The notes under the pieces: model-generated | The model's input: only the letters and a program-made list of their open reading frames with translations | Told to the model about the DNA's origin: nothing | The model's database searches: none | Assembly: GCA_013316495.1 (NCBI GenBank) | Contig: WSMP01000074.1 | Span: 1-8,117 of the forward strand | Source of the DNA: Angelakisella sp. | Lineage (GTDB): Bacteria > Bacillota > Clostridia > Oscillospirales > Ruminococcaceae | Length of the DNA stretch: 8,117 nucleotides | Direction: 5' to 3' | Shown here: piece after piece, positions 1 through 5,532 of the stretch | Layout of the letters: every line of letters begins with the position of its first letter | How positions within the stretch are numbered: position 1 is the stretch's first letter | Program-made: the position numbers and the translations under genes

Positions 1-59
1 AGCCGTTTGGAGCTGAAAAGCCCGACGGGCCGGTGCCAGGGGGCCGCACGGGCTGCCCA

Positions 60-88
60 TCAAAAACACCCCACTGGGGTGTTTTTGA
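60..88. terminator. Bidirectional Rho-independent terminator
   Basis: A perfect 13-bp inverted repeat (60-72 with 76-88) has a 3-nt loop. The right arm contains CACCCC/GGGGTG pairs followed by a T5 run at 82-86, and the left arm contains A5, so it could end transcripts from either side. It probably closes an upstream transcript whose gene lies outside the window. In bases 1-59 I see only short GC-rich hairpins (for example GCCC-GAC-GGGC at about 20-30) and no gene I can name. Confidence 0.8.
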
Positions 89-146
89 GAGCACAAAAAA
101 GAGCAAAATATCCCTGCCCCAAAGGGCTGGAGTTTTCCCCAAAAGT

Positions 147-164
147 ATGTTATAGTTATAACAT
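147..164. promoter_or_regulatory. Rex-like operator palindrome upstream of the hydrogenase-module operon
   Basis: The 18-bp sequence ATGTTATAGTTATAACAT is a perfect 8-bp inverted repeat with a 2-bp centre. Its TGTTA and TAACA halves are 6 bp apart, the same half-sites and spacing as in the Rex consensus TTGTTAAnnnnTTAACAA. Four outer or inner symmetric positions differ from that consensus (10 of 14 defined positions match). It contains TATA-rich -10-like hexamers (TATAGT 151-156, TATAAC 157-162) but no good -35 element upstream. It lies 70 bp before the first start codon. Assignment to Rex, the NADH/NAD+ sensor that often controls fermentation and hydrogenase genes, is inference. An unrelated repressor site is possible. 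Confidence 0.5.
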
Positions 165-177
165 CAACACCGAAGCG

Positions 178-199
178 GCGGGGGGGACCTTCCCCCCGC
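178..199 (+). other. GC-rich leader hairpin
   Basis: An 8-bp stem made of GCGGGGGG (178-185) and CCCCCCGC (192-199) closes a 6-nt loop, between the palindrome at 147-164 and the ribosome binding site at 221. No T-run follows, so it is not an intrinsic terminator. It may stabilise the mRNA 5' end or affect early elongation; no riboswitch class is recognisable. Confidence 0.4.
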
Positions 200-234
200 A
201 AGAAACCTGACCTGTGTGTGAAGGAGTGGAGCAT

Positions 235-588
235 ATGACCCTTGGCGAAGTAAAAACCATCCTGGACGCCCAGCTGCTTTGCGGCGAGGAGCTTTTGGAG
301 CAGGAGGTGCACACCGCCTGCGGCAGCGACCTGATGAGCGACGTGCTGGCCTTTGTGAAGGACCAGGCGGTGCTGCTTACCGGCCTGATGAACCAGCAGG
401 TGGTGCGCACCGCGGAGATGATGGACATCCTTTGTATTATCTTTGTCCGGGGCAAGGAGCCGGCCCCGGAGGTGGTGGAGCTGGCCAGAGAAAAGGACCT
501 GGCGGTGATGACCACCACCCACCGGATGTTCACCGCCTGCGGCCTGCTGTTCCAGTCCGGATTAAACGGGGGGGTACATATACAATGA
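235..588 (+). CDS. DRTGG-domain protein of the sensory hydrogenase module
   Basis: This 117-residue protein spans one DRTGG-type domain, a small alpha/beta fold also found between the CBS and phosphatase domains of some pyrophosphatases. The features that mark the family are the GSDLMSDVLAF stretch (residues 30-40), a following LTGLMN segment and the AEMMDI helix, then a central beta strand IIFVRG and a C-terminal MFTACG helix. Stand-alone proteins of this kind occur almost only beside sensory or bifurcating [FeFe]-hydrogenase genes; their biochemical role is unknown to me. The start at 235 is chosen over an upstream in-frame alternative because AAGGAG (221-226) lies 8 nt before it. The stop overlaps the next start by 4 nt (ATGA), implying translational coupling. 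It is the first gene of the operon. Confidence 0.85.
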   Translation: MTLGEVKTILDAQLLCGEELLEQEVHTACGSDLMSDVLAFVKDQAVLLTGLMNQQVVRTAEMMDILCIIFVRGKEPAPEVVELAREKDLAVMTTTHRMFTACGLLFQSGLNGGVHIQ

Positions 589-1007
589 AAGGGCTTCATT
601 ACCATTACCAGGTTCCGGGGGACGACTTCACCCGCGCCGGGGAGGCCTCCGGCGCCACCAAGGCCACCCTCAAAAAGCTGGGCTTCCCTCCCCAGGTGGT
701 GCGCAAGGTGGCCATCGCCATGTACGAAGGGGAGATCAACCTGGTAATTCACGGGGGCGGCGGGGAAATTGATGTGGATATAGACGGGGAGAAGGTGCAG
801 ATGGTCCTGACTGACCACGGCCCCGGCATCCCGGATATCCAAAAGGCCATGGAGGAGGGGTGGTCCACCGCCCCGGATAACGTCCGCAGCCTGGGCTTTG
901 GGGCGGGGATGGGCCTGCCCAACATGAAGAAATACAGCGACGAAATGAAGGTGGAAAGCGTTGTGGGGGAGGGAACCACCGTCACCATGGTGGTGAACCT
1001 AACCTAA
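585..1007 (+). CDS. Anti-sigma-factor/histidine-kinase-like ATPase (HATPase_c)
   Basis: A single 140-residue GHKL ATP-binding domain with no sensor or dimerisation domain, of the RsbW/SpoIIAB anti-sigma type. The N-box is visible as E48, N52 and H56 in YEGEINLVIH. The G1 box is D77-H-G-P-G81, and the G2 lid is GFGAGMGLPNM (104-114). All the ATP and Mg2+ residues expected for this fold are present, so an active kinase is likely. Such proteins phosphorylate or sequester a partner, typically an anti-anti-sigma factor or sigma factor. No sigma factor or STAS protein is encoded nearby, so the partner is unknown; the neighbouring DRTGG proteins are candidates by inference. The ATG at 585 overlaps the preceding stop. 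The ribosome binding site is only a G-run (568-574), consistent with coupled translation. Confidence 0.88.
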   Translation: MKGLHYHYQVPGDDFTRAGEASGATKATLKKLGFPPQVVRKVAIAMYEGEINLVIHGGGGEIDVDIDGEKVQMVLTDHGPGIPDIQKAMEEGWSTAPDNVRSLGFGAGMGLPNMKKYSDEMKVESVVGEGTTVTMVVNLT

Positions 1008-1036
1008 GCCCTCTGTCTTCTGTTAGGAGTATTGCT

Positions 1037-2348
1037 ATGGAAGAATATGTCCATTCGGTCACCTTGGATTCGGACGCCTGCCGGGGATGCATCACCTGCG
1101 TCAAGCGGTGCCCCACCGAGGCCATCCGGGTCCGGAACGGCAAGGCCCGCATCCTGAAGGAGCGGTGCATCGACTGCGGGGAGTGCATCCGGGTCTGTCC
1201 CCATCACGCAAAGCGGGCGGTCACCGACCACCTGGCGGAGATGGAACGGTACCGGTACACCATCGCCCTCCCCGCCCCCGCCCTCTACGGCCAGTTCAAC
1301 AACCTGGACGATGCCGAGGTGGTGCTGGCGGGGCTGCTGGAGATGGGCTTTGACGAGGTGCATGAAGTGGCTGCCGCCGCCGAGCTTATCAGCGATGCCA
1401 CCCGCATCCTTCTAAGTCGGGGGCTTTTGGAGCGCCCGGTGATCTCCTCCGCCTGCCCGGCGGTGCTCCGCCTCATCCGGGTTCGCTTCCCCCAGCTGCT
1501 GGACAACGTCCTGCCCCTGGTGGCCCCGGTGGAGCTGGCGGCGCGGGACGCCAAGCGCCAGGCATCCCGGCGGATGGGCATCCCCCCCTCGGAGATCGGC
1601 TGTGTCTTCATCTCCCCCTGTCCCGCCAAGATGACGGCGGCTAAAAACCCCATCGGCACCGGCCATAGCGACATCGACCTGGTGGTAAGCGTCAGCGAGA
1701 TCTACCCCGCCCTCTGCGCCGCCATGAAGCACGCCCAGGAGCCGGGGGAGGAGCTGGCCTGCGCCGGGCGCACCGGCATCGGCTGGGGCCGCAGCGGGGG
1801 GGAGGCCGCCGCCACCCTCCACGAGCGGTATTTGGCCGCCGACGGCATCGAAAACGTCATCCGGGTGCTGGAGGACATGGAGGACGAAAAGCTCCGGGGG
1901 CTGGACTTTGTGGAGCTGAACGCCTGCTCCGCCGGCTGCGTGGGGGGGGGTGCTGAACATCGAAAATCCCTATGTCGCCGCCGTCCGCCTGAAAAGGCTG
2001 GCCCGCTACCGCCCGGTTTCCTGCAACCACATGGGGGACAGCATCCCCCCGGAGGCCAAGTGGGACCGGGAGATGGATTACACCCCGGTGATGCAGCTGG
2101 ATCAAAACCCCTTCCGGGCCATGGAGCTGCTGGAGCAGATGGGGGAGATTGAGGAGCGGCTGCGGGGGCTGGACTGCGGCTCCTGCGGGGCCCCCTCCTG
2201 CCACGCCCTGGCGGAGGATGTGGTCCGGGGATACGCCGTGGAGGACAGCTGCATCTATGTCCTCCAGGAAAAGCTGGACGCGGTGATGCGCTCCATGCTG
2301 GAAAAGCATGACCTGAACGCCAAACAAAAGGAGGGAGCCGCCCCATGA
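1037..2348 (+). CDS. Sensory-type [FeFe]-hydrogenase-like Fe-S protein, frameshifted
   Basis: As read, the frame from 1037 (AGGAG at 1025-1029) diverges at a G9 run (1942-1950) and gives a 371-residue product ending at 2152. Removing one G joins it to the frame ending at 2348, for a protein of about 436 residues. Domains in order: a 2[4Fe-4S] ferredoxin domain (cysteines 15, 18, 21, 25 and 44, 47, 50, 54); an H-cluster domain with the L1 motif SSACPAV (ligand C140), L2 SPCPAK (C195, K198) and L3 NACSAGCVGG (C297, C301); then, after the frameshift, the conserved VLNIENP segment and a C-terminal FeS domain with CGSCGAPSC near residue 380. The proton-relay cysteine of catalytic hydrogenases (TSCCP) is alanine (A139), a change known in sensory HydS proteins. 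No PAS domain follows. I infer a redox or H2 sensor rather than an efficient hydrogenase. Transcriptional slippage, mutation or sequencing error could explain the split. Confidence 0.85.
1942..1950 (+). other. G9 homopolymer at the frameshift site
   Basis: Nine consecutive G follow the codon for the last H-cluster cysteine (1937-1939). Eight G would read V-G-G-V-L-N-I-E-N-P, matching the conserved sequence after the L3 motif of this family; nine G read V-G-G-G-A-E-H and lose all later homology. The shift is therefore exactly one base and localised to this run. Such runs are prone to polymerase slippage in cells and to errors in sequencing. Confidence 0.85.
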
Positions 2349-2680
2349 CTGGAAAGGAACTGGCCGCCGCCTGCGGCTTTACCCTGGCCTGCGGCACCGG
2401 GGAGCGGGAGATTGAGGGGGGCATCTACTGCTGCGACCTGCTCTCCATCGTCATGGGCCGGGCCCCGGCGGACGGCCTGTGGGTGACGGTGATGGGGAAC
2501 CTTAACTCCATCGCCGTGGCGGTGCTCACCGATTCCGCCTGCATCCTTCTGGCGGAGGGGATGGCCCTGGATGAGGACGCCAGGCTTCGGGGGGAGCAGC
2601 AGGACGTCACCGTGCTGAAAACCCCTCTGCCGGTATACGAGGCCGCCAGGGCGGCGGCAAAGGCGCTGGGCCTCCCCTGA
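2345..2680 (+). CDS. Second DRTGG-like (serine-kinase-associated) domain protein
   Basis: A 111-residue soluble protein of the same broad family as the first gene but quite diverged. It carries GIYCCDLLSIVMG (about 26-38), where the first protein has GSDLMSDVLAF, then a beta strand WVTVMGNLNSIAVAVLTD and an acidic DEDARLRGEQQ stretch before a C-terminal EAARAAAKALG helix. Paired DRTGG-type genes flanking an ATPase and an [FeFe]-hydrogenase-like protein are a recurring arrangement in Clostridia. The start is set by AGGAGGG (2329-2335) 9 nt upstream and by the ATGA overlap with the corrected stop of the hydrogenase-like gene. That overlap independently supports the downstream frame of that gene being the authentic one. 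Exact function is unknown. Confidence 0.8.
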   Translation: MTGKELAAACGFTLACGTGEREIEGGIYCCDLLSIVMGRAPADGLWVTVMGNLNSIAVAVLTDSACILLAEGMALDEDARLRGEQQDVTVLKTPLPVYEAARAAAKALGLP

Positions 2681-2724
2681 AAGAAAAGGCCCAACGGATT
2701 TAACAGACAATGTGAGGCGCAAAA

Positions 2725-3192
2725 ATGACCTATTACTTTGAGTGTGTGACCAGCTATAATAAAGAGAGCCTCCGGGCCTTTACCAGGTACCACTACCGCC
2801 ATGTGGTCCCCGGCCTGCCCATCCTTCTGCTCTTTTTGGGGGCGGTGTTCTTTCTGCTGGGGCTTTTCCAGGAGGGCGGCCTGACCATGACGGTAGCGGG
2901 AGCGGTCCTGCTGGTCTTTGGGGTCAATCTGCTGCTGGGGCGGTTCGCCGCCGGGGTGCGGGAATCCCAGGACAACCGCATCCGCTTCTTTGATGACCGG
3001 GTGGAGTACGCCGGGCGGCAGGAGCAGGGCTTTTATACCTATAGCCAGGTGCTCCGCCTAGGGGAGAGCCGGGAGTATTTCTTCCTCTATGTGGCTAAAA
3101 ACCGGGCCCTGGTGGTAGAAAAAGCCCGGATGAGTCTGGGGACCCCGGATCAGCTGCGGCTGTTCCTCCAGGAGAAGCTGAGGAAGGGTTAA
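2725..3192 (+). CDS. YcxB-like membrane protein, copy 1
   Basis: A 155-residue protein with a short N-terminal segment (YYFECVTSYNKE), two predicted membrane helices (about 30-48 and 54-72) and a C-terminal cytosolic domain of about 75 residues. The C-terminal part (RIRFFDDRVEY, then a YSQVLRLGE turn, an FFLYVAKNRALVV strand pair and an LGTPDQLRLFLQEKL helix) fits the YcxB-like domain, a small fold common in Firmicutes membrane proteins with no proven function. It follows the DRTGG gene by 44 nt with no visible terminator; GAGG at 2714-2717 serves as ribosome binding site. The next gene is a clear paralogue 16 nt downstream. Its presence inside a hydrogenase accessory operon is not something I recognise as standard. 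Confidence 0.75.
   Translation: MTYYFECVTSYNKESLRAFTRYHYRHVVPGLPILLLFLGAVFFLLGLFQEGGLTMTVAGAVLLVFGVNLLLGRFAAGVRESQDNRIRFFDDRVEYAGRQEQGFYTYSQVLRLGESREYFFLYVAKNRALVVEKARMSLGTPDQLRLFLQEKLRKG
2788..2804 (+). repeat. 17-nt direct repeat shared by the YcxB-like paralogues, copy A
   Basis: Seventeen identical bases (TACCACTACCGCCATGT) recur at 3272-3288, at the same place in both paralogues, encoding the shared YHYRHV segment. This is a trace of tandem gene duplication rather than a separate element. Confidence 0.8.
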
Positions 3193-3208
3193 GGGAGAGG
3201 ACTGCGGG

Positions 3209-3718
3209 ATGGAATACTACTTTGAGGCCATCACCACCTACGACAAGGAGGCGGTGCGCCATTACACCACCTACCACTACCGCCATGTAGACCGGCGGGG
3301 ACCGCTGGCCTATCTGGTGCTGGGGGGGCTGTTTGTCTGCCTTGCAGCCTGGCGGTTTTGGATGGGGGAGCGGCCGCTGCCCACGGTGCTGGGCACCTTT
3401 GGGCTGGGGCTGCTGCTGGCAGGAATCCGTATGCTCAGTGGCCGGGCCAGCATCAAGGTCCCCGATTTGGGGGACGGCCGGCCGCCGGTGAACCGCCAGC
3501 GGTTCTTTGAGGACCGGCTGGAGCACGCCGGGGCGCAGGCCCAGGGGTATTATGAATACCGCCAAATCTCCCGTGTGGGGGAGGACGAAGGGTACTTTTA
3601 CCTCTATATCGGCAAAAACCAGGCGCTGGTGGTGCAAAAATCCGGGATGACCCTGGGTACTCCGGAGCAGCTGCGGGAGTTTTTGCGGCAGAAGACAGGG
3701 CCGGGGGTAATGGAGTAA
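3209..3718 (+). CDS. YcxB-like membrane protein, copy 2
   Basis: This 169-residue paralogue of the preceding gene keeps the same plan: N-terminal YYFEAITTYDKE, two membrane helices (about 32-50 and 56-74), and a C-terminal YcxB-like domain with RFFEDRLEHAG, YFYLYIGKNQALVV and an LGTPEQLREFLRQK helix. It differs by an insertion of about 14 residues between the second helix and the domain (around IKVPDLGDGRPPV) and by a charged RR replacing hydrophobic residues at the first helix boundary. It is separated from copy 1 by 16 nt and preceded by GGGAGAGG (3193-3200). The strong similarity in the soluble domain and weak similarity in the helices suggests an old tandem duplication; a heteromeric pair in the membrane is possible but inferred. 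Confidence 0.75.
   Translation: MEYYFEAITTYDKEAVRHYTTYHYRHVDRRGPLAYLVLGGLFVCLAAWRFWMGERPLPTVLGTFGLGLLLAGIRMLSGRASIKVPDLGDGRPPVNRQRFFEDRLEHAGAQAQGYYEYRQISRVGEDEGYFYLYIGKNQALVVQKSGMTLGTPEQLREFLRQKTGPGVME
3272..3288 (+). repeat. 17-nt direct repeat shared by the YcxB-like paralogues, copy B
   Basis: Second copy of the 17-base identity at 2788-2804, encoding YHYRHV in the downstream paralogue. Confidence 0.8.
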
Positions 3719-3740
3719 CAATGGCAAAGGAGGCGGCAGC

Positions 3741-4454
3741 ATGGGTTTTTCCTACGACCTGCATATCCACAGCTGTCTTTCCCCCTGCGGGGACGACGAC
3801 ATGACCCCGCCGAACATCGCCAACATGGCGGCGCTGCTGGGGCTGGATCTTATCGCCGTCACCGACCACAACTCCTGCCGCAACGCCGGGGCGGTGATGG
3901 AGGCCGCCCGGATGCTGGGTCTGCCTCTCCGGGTGCTCCCCGGCATGGAGGTGACCACCGCCGAGGAGGTCCACGTGGTCTGCCTCTTCCCGGAGCTGGC
4001 CGCCGCCCAGGCCGCCGGGGAGGAGGTGGAGGCCGCCCTGCTGCCGGTGAAGAACAAGCCGGAGATTTTCGGCCACCAGTGGATTCTGGGGCCGGGGGAA
4101 GAGCGGCTGGGGGAGCTGGAAACGCTGCTCATCAACGCCACCGGTCTTTCCATCGACGAGATGCCGGGGTTCGCCAAAAAATATGGCGGCGTCGCCTTCC
4201 CTGCACACATCGACCGCACCTCCAACAGCGTCTTTGCCAATCTGGGGTATTTCCCGGACCACCTGGACTTCTCCTTCGCCGAGGTGTGGCAGCCGGAGGT
4301 CTTCTTCCAGGACAGCGCCCATCGGAACATCCGGGAGAGGTATGCCATCCTGAAAAATTCCGACGCCCATTATTTGGAGGAGATGAAGGAGGGGGAGCCG
4401 GAGGAGACCTTTGGGACGCTGGAGGCGTTTTTGGGGCGGCTCTTTTCGGTGTAG
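3741..4454 (+). CDS. PHP-domain metal-dependent phosphoesterase
   Basis: A 237-residue single-domain PHP protein. The metal ligands expected of the family are visible: H8 and H10 in DLHIHS, D42 and H43 in TDHNS, E70 in GMEVTT, H78 in EVHVV, H156 in AHIDR, and D208 and H210 in NSDAHY. A trinuclear metal site and hydrolysis of a phosphate ester are likely; the substrate cannot be told from sequence. PHP proteins of this size recur in [FeFe]-hydrogenase accessory loci together with the DRTGG and ATPase proteins, so a role in the same signalling or maturation process is inferred. It begins 22 nt after the YcxB-like copy 2 with AAAGGAGG (3726-3733) 7 nt before the ATG. It is the last gene of the operon; I see no clear intrinsic terminator between it and the tRNA promoter at 4515. 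Confidence 0.88.
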   Translation: MGFSYDLHIHSCLSPCGDDDMTPPNIANMAALLGLDLIAVTDHNSCRNAGAVMEAARMLGLPLRVLPGMEVTTAEEVHVVCLFPELAAAQAAGEEVEAALLPVKNKPEIFGHQWILGPGEERLGELETLLINATGLSIDEMPGFAKKYGGVAFPAHIDRTSNSVFANLGYFPDHLDFSFAEVWQPEVFFQDSAHRNIRERYAILKNSDAHYLEEMKEGEPEETFGTLEAFLGRLFSV

Positions 4455-4514
4455 CAGGAGGCGGGGGCTTTTTACACGGCAAGGAAAAAGACGAAAAAAA
4501 GGGGAAATTTACTC

Positions 4515-4543
4515 TTGCATTCCCTGCGGGGGTGTGGTATAAT
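4515..4543 (+). promoter_or_regulatory. Sigma-A-type promoter of the initiator tRNA gene
   Basis: TTGCAT (4515-4520) and a perfect TATAAT (4538-4543) are separated by exactly 17 bp and lie 25 nt before the mature tRNA 5' end at 4569. This is a near-consensus vegetative promoter, as expected for a stable RNA. Confidence 0.85.
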
Positions 4544-4568
4544 AAATGAGCGCTCAAAAAAGAAATAC

Positions 4569-4645
<77 letters not shown>

Positions 4646-4675
4646 TGGCGTAGCCGCCAAGGCACACCCTACCCG

Positions 4676-4705
4676 CCCCCCCTCAAAAGAGGGGGCTTAC
4701 TTTTT
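4676..4705 (+). terminator. Rho-independent terminator after the tRNA
   Basis: A 7-bp stem (CCCCCTC at 4678-4684 with GAGGGGG at 4689-4695) closes an AAAA loop and is followed by a T5 run at 4701-4705. A smaller hairpin (TGGCG/CGCCA, 4646-4659) sits directly after the CCA end and may mark the precursor trailer. Confidence 0.8.
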
Positions 4706-4761
4706 GTGCAGAATCTTAATGGCTGCTTGGGGTTCCAGGCAGCATCTAAATTGTCAAATGG

Positions 4762-4777
4762 GAGACAAATATTTCTC
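4762..4777. promoter_or_regulatory. Operator-like element O1
   Basis: GAGACAAATATTTCTC matches O3 (4827-4842) at 14 of 16 positions; the similarity extends to 16 of 20 when flanking bases are included. It lies just upstream of the -35 hexamer at 4787. It is an imperfect palindrome (GAGA...TCTC). I infer it is a binding site for the XRE-type protein encoded downstream. Confidence 0.5.
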
Positions 4778-4786
4778 ATTTCTCTC

Positions 4787-4815
4787 TTGACATCCTAAGC
4801 TTGAAGTGATATATT
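4787..4815 (+). promoter_or_regulatory. Promoter of the DUF3796/XRE gene pair
   Basis: A perfect TTGACA (4787-4792) and TATATT (4810-4815) are spaced 17 bp apart, about 45 nt upstream of the start codon at 4861. The -10 hexamer lies inside operator-like element O2, so a protein bound there would block RNA polymerase. The start codon is served by a perfect AGGAGG (4849-4854) with 6-nt spacing. Confidence 0.8.
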
Positions 4816-4821
4816 TATCCT
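4806..4821. promoter_or_regulatory. Operator-like element O2 overlapping the -10 box
   Basis: GTGATATATTTATCCT matches the reverse complement of O3 at 13 of 16 positions. Together with O3 it forms a perfect 12-bp inverted repeat (4808-4819 and 4829-4840). Its centre is 21 bp from that of O3, two helical turns, so both sites face the same side of the DNA. Confidence 0.55.
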
Positions 4822-4826
4822 ATCAA

Positions 4827-4842
4827 GAGATAAATATATCTC
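4827..4842. promoter_or_regulatory. Operator-like element O3
   Basis: GAGATAAATATATCTC is a near-perfect palindrome with six matching bases at each end. It lies between the -10 box and the ribosome binding site, a position suited to repression by roadblock or by cooperative binding with O2. Confidence 0.6.
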
Positions 4843-4860
4843 ACTAACAGGAGGCTCCCT

Positions 4861-5529
4861 ATGAAAAAGAACAAGGTAAAACTCTGGGCCGGCTGCGGGA
4901 TTTTCTGTATCGCGGCTATGGTGCTCTCCACTTGGTATGCCGTCACCTTTAACGATTCCCGCCTGGTGGTCCCTATGGACTTTGGCAGTTATTCCTTCAT
5001 CCCCCAGGACCTGCCCATGCTTCTATCCGTCTCCCTCTTCGGCCTCTACGCCCTTGCCCTGTGCTTTCTGCTTGTGAGGAGCATCCGAAAAAACAAGCGG
5101 GATACCACAAGGACAAACCGGAGCCGGCGGGTTCACCCCAGACTGGGCTTTTTGGGGCTGCTGGGATTTTTAGGCTTTGCCGGCTTTTGGGCCTATCCGG
5201 CCACCGGCGACGTTTCCCCCTTCCTGTTTTTCCTATTCTTCGGTTTCTTTGGCTTTTTCTACGAGGGGAAAATGTCCGGCACCTTGATGGACGAGCGGTT
5301 CCGGGAAAACGCCGCCCGCGCCCAGCTAATCACCTACAGAACCACCTTTTCCATCACTCTGCTGGCACTGCTCATCCTCTGCCAGGGGAAGCTGCTGGGC
5401 AGCTTGGAATACACCCTCATCGCCACCATCATCGTGCTTTCCCTTACCTTAGCTTTGGGTATGTTCCTCCCCGAATATCTGCTGTACCGCTACGACCACG
5501 ATGACCGGATAGAGGAAGGCGAGGAATAA
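4861..5529 (+). CDS. DUF3796-like multi-pass membrane protein
   Basis: A 222-residue protein with about six predicted membrane segments: roughly 8-28, 54-74, 95-113, 118-134, 155-175 and 180-205. The central block (RLGFLGLLGFLGF, then FLFFLFFGFFGFFYEGKM and the invariant-looking TLMDERF at about residue 140) resembles DUF3796 proteins of Firmicutes. The C-terminal tail is acidic (DHDDRIEEGEE) and probably cytosolic. Function is unknown for the family, and I see no transporter or enzyme motif. The gene begins after a consensus promoter and AGGAGG, and ends 3 nt before a small XRE regulator, a pairing often seen for this family; that co-occurrence suggests the regulator responds to, or controls, this membrane protein. 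Confidence 0.8.
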   Translation: MKKNKVKLWAGCGIFCIAAMVLSTWYAVTFNDSRLVVPMDFGSYSFIPQDLPMLLSVSLFGLYALALCFLLVRSIRKNKRDTTRTNRSRRVHPRLGFLGLLGFLGFAGFWAYPATGDVSPFLFFLFFGFFGFFYEGKMSGTLMDERFRENAARAQLITYRTTFSITLLALLILCQGKLLGSLEYTLIATIIVLSLTLALGMFLPEYLLYRYDHDDRIEEGEE

Positions 5530-5532
5530 GGG

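Noticed and set aside
7..210. Plus-strand ORF of 67 codons at the window start
   Set aside because: It reads through the perfect terminator at 60-88, the palindrome at 147-164 and the leader hairpin, so it is not a plausible gene.
156..842. Minus-strand ORF of 228 codons across the first two genes
   Set aside because: It crosses two well-supported + strand genes and the leader, has no ribosome binding site or family motif, and is explained by GC-rich codon use.
2788..3288. Possible mobile or regulatory repeat from the 17-nt identity
   Set aside because: Both copies encode the same YHYRHV segment in paralogous proteins, so gene duplication explains it.
3453..4370. Minus-strand ORF of 305 codons opposite the YcxB copy 2 and PHP genes
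   Set aside because: It is low-complexity His/Gly/Pro-rich sequence spanning a gene boundary. The PHP metal-ligand motifs prove the + strand frame.
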